From the NCBI RefSeq assembly GCF_019710635.1, contig NZ_JAIFZS010000035.1, positions 1-64,000 of the forward strand: a DNA stretch of 64,000 bases, read 5' to 3'. The notes beneath the pieces were generated by a model. It searched no databases. It saw only the letters and a program-made list of their open reading frames with translations, and was not told the DNA's origin. Position numbers and translations under genes: made by a program. This document shows, piece by piece, positions 50,033-57,299 of this stretch. The number at the start of each line of letters is the position of its first letter. The stretch's first letter is position 1. Origin of the DNA: Mycolicibacterium xanthum. GTDB lineage: Bacteria; Actinomycetota; Actinomycetes; Mycobacteriales; Mycobacteriaceae.

Positions 50033-51634
50033 TCAGTGCGGCGCGCGCTCGTGGTGCCATGCTTCGTCGTGCATGTCCTCCAGCGTCTTGCCCTTCGTCT
50101 CCTCGACGAACTGCCAGACGAACACGAAGGACAGCACCGCGCAGATGGCATAGAACCCGTAGGCCATACCGAGGACGTCACGCAGGCTCGGGAAGGTCCA
50201 GGAGATGACGAAGTTCGCGATCCACTGAGCGGCGGCGGCCAGGCCGAGCGCCGCTGCCCGGATCCGGTTAGGGAACATCTCACCGAGCAGCACCCACACG
50301 ACGGGTCCCCAGGACATGCCGAACGCGACGACGAACAGGTTGGCCGCGACCAGCGCGATCGGTCCCGCGGCGCCGCTGAGCTGCGGCTGTCCGTCGACAG
50401 CCGGCGCGGTGCCGAAGATGATCGCCATCGTGCCAAGCGTCACCGCCATGCCCGTCGAACCGATCAGCAGCAGCGGCTTGCGGCCGACCTTGTCGATCAG
50501 CGCGATGGCGATCAGCGTGGTCGCGATGTTGGTCACCGAGGTGATCACCGTGATGATGAACGCGTGCCGTTCCTCGAAGCCCACGGCCTCCCACAGCACG
50601 TTGGAGTAGTAGAAGATCACGTTGATGCCGACGAACTGCTGAAAGACCGACAACCCCAGACCGACCCAGACGATGCCGTAGAGTCCGCCGGCCATCCCCA
50701 CCCAGACTGCGAGCGCGACGAAAACAATCGCCACCGGCCACCACCCGATACCGAACGCCGCGACGGCCAGCACACCGAAGATCAGCAGCAGCCACCACAT
50801 GTACTGCCGGACCACGTTGCCCAGCCCCGAGGCGGCCGTGGCTGCGCGTGGCTTGCACAGGTCCATCCAGGACGGCGGCTTCTCGCGGCGCAGGCTGTCC
50901 TGGATGCGGTTGATGGTGATCTCGAGGTTCTTCTCCCCGAGCAGCATCGTCAGCACCCGACGGGCCTCGGGAATCCGGTGGGTGGCCACCAGGTAGCGCG
51001 GTGATTCGGGGATGGTGAAGGCCAGCAGGCCGTAGGCCAGTGCCGGCACGACCTCGGCCAGGAACATCCACCGCCAGGCTTCCAGGCCCAGCCACAGCTC
51101 GTTGGAGGATCCGCCGGCAATCTCGGCCAGGATCCAGTCGACGGCCAGCGACACGAAGATGCCGCTGACGATGGCCAGCTGCTGCAGCGAGCCCAGTCGG
51201 CCCCGGATTCGGGGAGGCGAGGTCTCGGCGATGTAGGCGGGGGCGATGACGGAGGCGACGCCGACGGCGATACCGCCGATCACGCGGAACGCCATGATGA
51301 CCCATATGTCGGTGCCTATGCCGGTCACGATCGCGCTGATCAGGAACAGCACCGCGGCCAGCTTCATCACCCACAGCCGACCCACACGGTCGGCCAGGCG
51401 CCCGGCGGTCACCGCGCCGACAGCGGCCCCGAGCAGCGCCGAGGCCACCACGAAGCCGAGGGTCAGGCCGCTGATGGCGAATTCCCGCTCCAGTGCGCTG
51501 ACGGTTCCGTTGATCACGGCGCTGTCATAGCCGAACAGCAGACCGCCCAGCGCGGCCACCGACGCCACCCGCACGGCGCTGCGCCCGGAGCTGAATTCGT
51601 TCTCGGCTGAAACCCCGCCGACCCCTGCGGCCAT
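50033..51634 (-). CDS. Sugar-porter family MFS transporter
   Basis: A 533-residue, 12-helix transporter. Sugar-porter motifs are present: GRLADRVGRLW after helix 2, PESPRYL at the end of the N-half, FQQFVGINVIFYYSN in helix 7, DKVGRKPLL after helix 8 and EETKGKTLEDM at the C-terminus. QQ-x-x-GIN indicates a hexose or polyol transporter of the proton-symport type. The ATG at 51634 follows AAGGGGG. A palindrome with a CRP-like site lies 29-50 bp upstream. No sugar-metabolism genes adjoin it. Confidence 0.88.
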   Translation of the reverse strand: MAAGVGGVSAENEFSSGRSAVRVASVAALGGLLFGYDSAVINGTVSALEREFAISGLTLGFVVASALLGAAVGAVTAGRLADRVGRLWVMKLAAVLFLISAIVTGIGTDIWVIMAFRVIGGIAVGVASVIAPAYIAETSPPRIRGRLGSLQQLAIVSGIFVSLAVDWILAEIAGGSSNELWLGLEAWRWMFLAEVVPALAYGLLAFTIPESPRYLVATHRIPEARRVLTMLLGEKNLEITINRIQDSLRREKPPSWMDLCKPRAATAASGLGNVVRQYMWWLLLIFGVLAVAAFGIGWWPVAIVFVALAVWVGMAGGLYGIVWVGLGLSVFQQFVGINVIFYYSNVLWEAVGFEERHAFIITVITSVTNIATTLIAIALIDKVGRKPLLLIGSTGMAVTLGTMAIIFGTAPAVDGQPQLSGAAGPIALVAANLFVVAFGMSWGPVVWVLLGEMFPNRIRAAALGLAAAAQWIANFVISWTFPSLRDVLGMAYGFYAICAVLSFVFVWQFVEETKGKTLEDMHDEAWHHERAPH

Positions 51635-51662
51635 GACGCCGACCCCCTTCCGGGCTGTGAAA

Positions 51663-51684
51663 TATGACGTAGATCACATCTACG
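51663..51684. promoter_or_regulatory. Operator-like palindrome with near-CRP site upstream of the sugar porter
   Basis: CGTAGAT-CAC-ATCTACG (51668-51684) is a perfect 7-3-7 palindrome. On the minus strand TGTGATCTACGTCATA (51678 to 51663) matches TGTGA-N6-TCACA with one mismatch. It is placed 29-50 bp before the transporter ATG, where a repressor or CRP would act. Confidence 0.5.
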
Positions 51685-51738
51685 ATCGCACAGAACGCCC
51701 TCGACAGAAGCAATATTGCGGGAGGCCGTCGCCGGAGG

Positions 51739-52422
51739 TCAGGCGGTGCGTTGGCGCGCCGTGCGCTCGATCTCCGCGTAGATCCGGCGCAGCGCGGCGG
51801 TGTCGAGACCGGCCAGCGAGTCGACATGCCGACGCCGGTGCCCACCCGGCACCGGCACGTCGTTGGGCACCACCAATACCGCGCAGCCGGCACTCTCGGC
51901 CGCCGCAGCCCCGGTGACCGAGTCCTCCACCGCCAGGCATTCGGAAGGCGGCACCCCGAGCAACTGCGCGGCGCGCAGGTACGGATCGGGTGCCGGCTTT
52001 CCGGTCGCCACCTCGTCCCCGCACACCGTGACGGAGAAATAATGCCGCCCAATGCTGTTCAGGGCGCGCTCGGCGAGCTCGCGCTGGGTGTTGGTCACCA
52101 GGGCCATGGTGGTGCGTTCGGCCGCAAGCGCTTCCAGCATCTCGCGGGCCCCGTCGCACCACGGCAGGCCCCCGTCGAACAGCTCGGCCGTGGTGTCGTG
52201 CAGCCAGCGGATCGAGTCGGCCATCGCCGCGGGATCGTGCACCAGGCCGAGCTCGGTGTAGACGGTCACCATGGTTTCCTCGGCCGATGCGCCGACCAGG
52301 GCCGCCCTGGTCTGCCGGCTCATCTCGCCGCCGAACGACTCGTAGAGCGCGGTCAGCGAAAGATCCCACAGCTTTTCGGAATCGACGAGGGTGCCGTCCA
52401 TGTCCCACAGCACCGCCCGCAC
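51739..52422 (-). CDS. HAD-superfamily phosphatase (beta-phosphoglucomutase-like subfamily)
   Basis: A 227-residue HAD hydrolase. Motif I is VLWDMDGTLVDSEKLW (nucleophile Asp8 and Asp10), motif II is ALVTNTQRELAERAL, motif III has ATGKPAPDPYLRAA and motif IV is CLAVEDSVTGAAAAESAG. A helical cap follows motif I. It probably acts on a sugar phosphate or another small phosphate ester. The GTG at 52422 lies 6 nt after CAGAAT, a weak leaderless -10. It is divergent from the purine operon. Confidence 0.85.
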   Translation of the reverse strand: MRAVLWDMDGTLVDSEKLWDLSLTALYESFGGEMSRQTRAALVGASAEETMVTVYTELGLVHDPAAMADSIRWLHDTTAELFDGGLPWCDGAREMLEALAAERTTMALVTNTQRELAERALNSIGRHYFSVTVCGDEVATGKPAPDPYLRAAQLLGVPPSECLAVEDSVTGAAAAESAGCAVLVVPNDVPVPGGHRRRHVDSLAGLDTAALRRIYAEIERTARQRTA

Positions 52423-52463
52423 GCCTCGATTCTGGCACGCGTGCGCAGGGTTGTGCGAACCCG

Positions 52464-52493
52464 CTCGACATGCCCGGAAATGCCTCGACATGC
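52464..52493. repeat. Direct repeat in the purine-operon control region
   Basis: CTCGACATGC occurs at 52464-52473 and 52484-52493, spaced exactly 20 bp. It lies in the 102-bp divergent gap, about 32-61 bp before the permease ATG. This is a likely operator for a purine-responsive regulator; no such regulator gene is in the window. Confidence 0.45.
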
Positions 52494-52524
52494 GAAGAGG
52501 CCGGATCTGGCCGATTCTTGGACG

Positions 52525-54429
52525 ATGGCGGCTCCCACGACGGCGAACCAATCCAAGCGTGTGCACCCGGTCGATGAGGTGCTGCCCATCCCGAAGCTCG
52601 CGACCTACGGTTTCCAGCACGTCGTCGCGTTCTATGCGGGCGCGGTGCTGGTGCCGATCATCATCGCCGGCGCCGTCGGGCTGACCGGCGAGGAGCTCGT
52701 CAAGCTCATCACCGCCGACCTGTTTACCTGCGGCATCGCCTCGATCATCCAGGCCGTCGGATTCTGGAAGATCGGTGTCCGGCTGCCGCTGCTGCAGGGC
52801 GTCACGTTCGCCGGGGTGGCGCCGATCATCGCGATCGGGCTGGCCAACGGCGGCGGCTCGGCCAGCATGCTCTACGTCTACGGCGCGGTGATCGTCGCCG
52901 GCATCTTCACGTTCGCGATCGCGCCGATCTTCATCAAGCTGCTGAAGTTCTTCCCGCCGGTGGTGACCGGGACGCTGATCACCGTCATCGGTCTGGCCCT
53001 GGTGCCCGTCGGCGCGATGGACGCCGTCACCAATCCGCACACCCACGAGCTCGACCCGACGAATATGCGCTGGTTCCTCTACGCGCTGGGCACCATCGCG
53101 ATCATCGTCGCGATCCAGCGGCTGTTCCGCGGGTTCCTGGCCACCATCGCCGTGCTGCTCGGCCTGGTGATCGGCTGCGCGGTGGCCTACCTGCTCGGTG
53201 ACATGAACTTCGACAAGGTCGGTGAGGCATCGGCGCTGGGCTTCACCCCGCCGTTCCTGTTCGGCATGCCCAAGTTCGACTTCGTCGCGTGCCTGACGAT
53301 GATCATCGTGATGCTGATCATCGCGGTCGAGTCGACCGGGTCGACGATCGCGACCGGCGAGATCGTCGGCAAGCGGATCAAGGCCGACGACATCGGCAAC
53401 GTGCTGCGGGCCGACGGCGTGGCCACCACGATCGGCGGCATCTTCAACTCGTTCCCGTACACCGCGTTCTCCGAGAACGTCGGCCTGGTCCGGTTGACCG
53501 GCGTCAAGAGCCGGTGGGTGGTCGCCGCGGCCGGCGTGTTCATGATCCTGCTGGGCTTCCTGCCGAAGGTGGCCGCGGTGGTGGCCTCCATCCCCAACCC
53601 GGTGCTCGGCGGTGCGGCCTTGACGCTGTTCGCCACCGTGGCCGTCGTCGGCATTCAGACGCTGGGCAAGGTCGACTTCACCGACCACCGCAACCTGATC
53701 ATCGTGACCACCAGCCTGGCGCTGGCGCTGTGGGTGACCGCCTACCCGGACATCGCCCAGGGCATGCCGACCGGCCTGGACCTGATCTTCGGCAGCGGCA
53801 TCAGCATCGGCGCGGTCAGCGCGATCCTGCTCAACATCGTGTTCTTCCACACCGGCTCGCGCGGACCGCGGGTCGCCGGCGGCGGATCCATCACCCTCGA
53901 CGAGGTGAACTCGATGACCAAGGAGCGGTTCACCGAGGTCTTCGGCCACGTCGTGCAGGACGTGCCGTGGGCGGTCGAACGGGCCTACGAGCAGCGCCCG
54001 TTCACCGACACCAGGGCGCTGCGCGAGGCCTTCCAGGACGCGGTTCTGACCGGCTCCTCGGACCAGCAGCTGGAGTTGCTCAACGCATTCCACGACCTGG
54101 GCGCCGAGGACGAAACCGGCCATGCGCTGGCCGTCGACCACACCGCGCTGTCCAACCTCGACGAATCCGACCACAACGACGTCGTCGAGTTGGCCACCGC
54201 CTATCGGGAACATTTCGGCTTCCCGCTGGTGATCTGCGCACGCGAGACCGAACACTTCGACCGGGTGCTCAAGAACGGCTGGTCGCGCATCGACAACTCG
54301 CCGGGCGCGGAGAAGGCCTTCGCGTTGATCGAGGTCGCCAAGATCGCCAACTACCGTTTCACCGACCTGGTCGCCGACGCGAATCCCATTGCGGCGGCCC
54401 GGTTCAGCCGCCTCGACGAAATGCTCTAG
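52525..54429 (+). CDS. NCS2 purine permease fused to a UraD-like domain
   Basis: A 634-residue fusion. Residues about 15-455 form an NCS2 (uracil/xanthine/urate) permease: YGFQHVVAFYAGAVLVPIIIAGAVGL at the start, LPLLQGVTFAGVAP, and AVESTGSTIATGEIVGKRI plus NSFPYTAFSENVGLVRLTGVKSR of the xanthine/urate branch. Residues about 470-634 resemble OHCU decarboxylase, with VNSMTKERFTEVFG, VPWAVERAYEQRPF, AYREHFGFPLVICA and IEVAKIANYRFTDLV. The usual AHPDL reads AFHDL and the S-x-x-E-Q block is missing, so the tail is probably not catalytic. It is first in the operon, and its TAG abuts the uraD ATG. Confidence 0.85.
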   Translation: MAAPTTANQSKRVHPVDEVLPIPKLATYGFQHVVAFYAGAVLVPIIIAGAVGLTGEELVKLITADLFTCGIASIIQAVGFWKIGVRLPLLQGVTFAGVAPIIAIGLANGGGSASMLYVYGAVIVAGIFTFAIAPIFIKLLKFFPPVVTGTLITVIGLALVPVGAMDAVTNPHTHELDPTNMRWFLYALGTIAIIVAIQRLFRGFLATIAVLLGLVIGCAVAYLLGDMNFDKVGEASALGFTPPFLFGMPKFDFVACLTMIIVMLIIAVESTGSTIATGEIVGKRIKADDIGNVLRADGVATTIGGIFNSFPYTAFSENVGLVRLTGVKSRWVVAAAGVFMILLGFLPKVAAVVASIPNPVLGGAALTLFATVAVVGIQTLGKVDFTDHRNLIIVTTSLALALWVTAYPDIAQGMPTGLDLIFGSGISIGAVSAILLNIVFFHTGSRGPRVAGGGSITLDEVNSMTKERFTEVFGHVVQDVPWAVERAYEQRPFTDTRALREAFQDAVLTGSSDQQLELLNAFHDLGAEDETGHALAVDHTALSNLDESDHNDVVELATAYREHFGFPLVICARETEHFDRVLKNGWSRIDNSPGAEKAFALIEVAKIANYRFTDLVADANPIAAARFSRLDEML

Positions 54430-54942
54430 ATGGTCACATATGAACCCCTGGGCATCGAGGGTTTCAACGCCATGTCCGAACGGCAACGGATGCACCTGCT
54501 GTTCGAGGTGTGCTCGTCGACCATCTGGGCCCGCCGGGTGCTCGCCGGCGGCCCGTTCCGCGACGCCGACGCGCTGTTCGACCGCGCCGACCGGGTGCTG
54601 GCCGAGTTGCCCGACGCCGAGATCGACGCGGCGCTGGACGGCCATCCCCGGATCGGCGCCAAAGCCGACAATCCGAGCTCGGCGCAGGAGCAGGCGCGGG
54701 TGGCCGACGCCGCTGATGCCGTCAAAGCCGAACTGGCCGAGAAGAACCGGATCTACGACGAGAAGTTCGGCTACGTGTACCTGGTGTGCGCCAGCGGCCG
54801 CACCGCCGAGGAACTGCTGGCCATCCTGACCGAGCGGCTGGACAACGATGCCGAGACCGAGCGCCGGGTGATGCGCTCGGAGCTGGCCAAGATCAACCGG
54901 CTGCGGCTGGAGCGCCTGCTGGCCAAGGCGCAGAGCGCATGA
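54430..54942 (+). CDS. uraD: UraD, OHCU decarboxylase
   Basis: Converts 2-oxo-4-hydroxy-4-carboxy-5-ureidoimidazoline to S-allantoin. It has 170 residues. GIEGFNAMSERQRMHLLFEVC opens the fold; the catalytic His lies in LDGHPRIGAKA and the catalytic Glu in SSAQEQARV. RIYDEKFGYVYLVCASGRTAEELLAIL and ELAKINRLRLERLLA complete the family pattern. It starts with no gap after the permease stop and overlaps uraH (ATGA). Unlike the permease tail, all catalytic positions are intact. Confidence 0.9.
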   Translation: MVTYEPLGIEGFNAMSERQRMHLLFEVCSSTIWARRVLAGGPFRDADALFDRADRVLAELPDAEIDAALDGHPRIGAKADNPSSAQEQARVADAADAVKAELAEKNRIYDEKFGYVYLVCASGRTAEELLAILTERLDNDAETERRVMRSELAKINRLRLERLLAKAQSA

Positions 54943-55259
54943 GCTTGTCCACCCACGTCCTCGACGCCGTGACCGGCACCCCGGCGGCCGGCGTGACGGT
55001 CACCCTGACCGACGCCGACGCCACCGTGCTGGCCACCGCCGCCACCGACGACGACGGCCGGGTCAAAGCCGTCGCCGCCGACCTCGAACCCGGCGTCTAC
55101 CGGTTGAGCTTCGACACCGCAAGCTATTTCACCGCCGCCGGGGTCACGGCGTTCTACCCCGAGGTGGTGATCGCGTTCACCGTCACCGACACCTCGGCCC
55201 ACTACCACGTTCCATTGTTGTTGTCGCCGTACGCATATTCCACCTACCGCGGAAGTTGA
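54939..55259 (+). CDS. uraH: UraH, 5-hydroxyisourate hydrolase (transthyretin-like)
   Basis: Hydrolyses 5-hydroxyisourate to OHCU. It has 106 residues. The N-terminal signature LSTHVLDAVTGTPAAGV has the catalytic His near residue 5. The C-terminus ends SPYAYSTYRGS, the invariant YRGS tetrapeptide that distinguishes the enzyme from transthyretin. The start overlaps the uraD stop. The order uraD-uraH-hpxO follows the reverse order of the chemical steps. Confidence 0.93.
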   Translation: MSLSTHVLDAVTGTPAAGVTVTLTDADATVLATAATDDDGRVKAVAADLEPGVYRLSFDTASYFTAAGVTAFYPEVVIAFTVTDTSAHYHVPLLLSPYAYSTYRGS

Positions 55260-55279
55260 CAGGAGATGGGAGCTCACAG

Positions 55280-56458
55280 GTGAAGGCCATCATCATCGGT
55301 GCCGGAATGGGTGGCATGAGTGCGGCGATCGCGCTGCGTCAGATCGGGATCGAGACCGAGGTGTACGAACGGGTCACCGAGAACAAGCCGGTGGGCGCTG
55401 CGATCTCGGTGTGGTCCAACGGGGTCAAGTGCCTCAACTACCTCGGGCTGGAGGAGCAGACCGCCCGGCTCGGCGGAATCGTCGACTCGATGAGCTACGT
55501 CGACGCCCACACCGGCGAGACGATGTGCCGATTCTCGATGCAGCCGCTGATCGACGAGGTCGGGCAGCGCCCCTACCCGATCGCGCGGGCCGAACTCCAG
55601 CTGATGCTGATGGAGGCCTACGGCATCGACCAGATCAACTTCGGCCGCAAGATGGTCAGCGTGGCCGACGGTCCCGACGCGGCGACCGCGACGTTCGCCG
55701 ACGGAACGACGGTGTCGGCGGACGTGATCATCGGCGCCGACGGGGCCAGCTCGATCACCCGCGAATATGTGCTCGGCGGTCCGGTCACCCGGCGCTATGC
55801 CGGTTACGTCAACTTCAACGGCCTCGTCGAGACCGACGAGGGGATCGGACCGGCCACCGAGTGGACCACCTATGTCGGTGACGGCAAGCGGGTCTCGGTG
55901 ATGCCGGTGTCGGACGGGCGGTTCTACTTCTTCTTCGACGTCGTGATGCCCGAGGACTCCGAGGAGAAGAAGAACTACGAGCGCGCCGACGCCCGCGAGG
56001 TGCTCAGCGGGCACTTCGGCGACTGGGCGCCCGGCGTGCAGGCGCTGATCGCCAAGCTGGATCCGCTGACCACCAACCGGGTGGAGATCCTCGACCTGGA
56101 CCCGTTCTACACGTGGGTCAAGGGCCGGGTGGCCGTGCTGGGCGACGCCGCGCACAACACCACACCCGACATCGGGCAGGGCGGCTGTTCGGCGATGGAG
56201 GACGCCGTCGCGCTGCAGTGGGCGTTCCGCGACCATCCCGGCGACGTGCACGGCGCGCTGCTGGCCTATCAGCACGCCCGCGCCGAACGGGCGGGCGACC
56301 TGGTGCTGCGTGCGCGCAAACGCTGCGACGTCACCCACGCCAAGGATCCGCAGAAGACCGCGCAGTGGTACGACGAGCTGCGCAACGAGGACGGCACCAA
56401 CATCATTCGCGGCATCGTCGGCAACATCATGGGCGGACCGGTGACACCGGTCGGCTGA
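55280..56458 (+). CDS. hpxO: HpxO, FAD-dependent urate hydroxylase
   Basis: Converts urate to 5-hydroxyisourate with NADH and O2, replacing cofactor-free uricase. It has 392 residues. FAD motif VKAIIIGAGMGGMSAAIAL starts it. KPVGAAISVWSNGVKCLNYLG, RRYAGYVNFNGLVE, RVSVMPVSDGRFYFFFDV, GDAAHNTTPDIGQGGCSAMEDAVAL and RARKRCDVTHAKD closely match Klebsiella HpxO. The GTG at 55280 is 8 nt after GGGAG. It is co-transcribed with uraD/uraH upstream and xanthine dehydrogenase downstream. Confidence 0.92.
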   Translation: MKAIIIGAGMGGMSAAIALRQIGIETEVYERVTENKPVGAAISVWSNGVKCLNYLGLEEQTARLGGIVDSMSYVDAHTGETMCRFSMQPLIDEVGQRPYPIARAELQLMLMEAYGIDQINFGRKMVSVADGPDAATATFADGTTVSADVIIGADGASSITREYVLGGPVTRRYAGYVNFNGLVETDEGIGPATEWTTYVGDGKRVSVMPVSDGRFYFFFDVVMPEDSEEKKNYERADAREVLSGHFGDWAPGVQALIAKLDPLTTNRVEILDLDPFYTWVKGRVAVLGDAAHNTTPDIGQGGCSAMEDAVALQWAFRDHPGDVHGALLAYQHARAERAGDLVLRARKRCDVTHAKDPQKTAQWYDELRNEDGTNIIRGIVGNIMGGPVTPVG

Positions 56459-56465
56459 CGTACCC

Positions 56466-57299
56466 ATGGATCTCAACACCGTCGAGACGGCGCGAACCCC
56501 GACCAGCCGCGACGACCTGTGGCCGTTGGGGCCGGGCGACTCGATCCTGGCCGGCGGCACCTGGCTGTTCTCCGAGCCCCAGCCGCACGTCCGCAGGCTC
56601 GTCGACATCACCGGGCTGGGCTGGCCACCGGTCACGGTGACAGACGACGGGATCGAGCTGGCGGCGACGTGCACGGTGGCCGGCGTGTCCCGGCTTTCGG
56701 CACGGCTGCGTGACGAGCGGCCGGACTGGGCGGCCGCCCCGCTGCTGCACCGGTGCTGCACCGCGCTGCTGGCGTCGTTCAAGATCTGGGCGACGGCCAC
56801 CGTCGGCGGCAACATCTGCCTGTCCTTCCCTGCGGGGGCGATGATCTCGCTGGCCGCCGGCCTGGACGCCGAGCTCACGGTGTGGCGGGCCGCCGGTGGC
56901 GACTACCGCATCCCGGTGACCGAGTTCGTCACCGGCGCGGCGACCAACGTGCTCGAGCCGGGCGACGTCCTGCGCTCCGTGTGGTTGCCCGCAGCGGCGT
57001 TACGGGCCACCACCGCCTACCGCAAACTGGCCCCGTCGCCGTTGGGCCGTTCCGGTGTGGTCGTGACCGGACGGCGCGACACCCTCGCCGACGGGCGGCG
57101 ATTCGTGGTGTCGGTGACCGCGGCAACGGTGCGTCCCTACGTCTTCGCGTTCGCCAACATGCCGAGCCCGATCGAGCTGGAGGCCGTACACGCCACCATC
57201 CCCGACGAGGCCTGGACGCGCGACGCACACGGCGACCCGGACTGGCGGCGCGCGGTCAGCCTCGTGCTCGCCGAACAGATCCGCCGGGAGTTGTCGTGA
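56466..57299 (+). CDS. xdhB: Xanthine dehydrogenase FAD-binding subunit
   Basis: A 277-residue FAD subunit of the molybdenum hydroxylase family. FAD-pyrophosphate motifs are ILAGGTWLF (near 31) and [15 protein letters not shown] (near 112). A CO-dehydrogenase-type C-terminal domain follows ([19 protein letters not shown]). It passes electrons from the Fe-S clusters to NAD. The ATG lies 7 bp after hpxO. Its stop overlaps the GTG of the large subunit gene (GTGA), so the subunits are made in a fixed ratio. Confidence 0.85.
   Translation: MDLNTVETARTPTSRDDLWPLGPGDSILAGGTWLFSEPQPHVRRLVDITGLGWPPVTVTDDGIELAATCTVAGVSRLSARLRDERPDWAAAPLLHRCCTALLASFKIWATATVGGNICLSFPAGAMISLAAGLDAELTVWRAAGGDYRIPVTEFVTGAATNVLEPGDVLRSVWLPAAALRATTAYRKLAPSPLGRSGVVVTGRRDTLADGRRFVVSVTAATVRPYVFAFANMPSPIELEAVHATIPDEAWTRDAHGDPDWRRAVSLVLAEQIRRELS

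Noticed and set aside
52525..54942. Permease-UraD fusion as a frameshift or misjoined pair of genes.
   Set aside because: The frame is continuous, the tail is a full domain, and an intact separate uraD follows, so the fusion is genuine.
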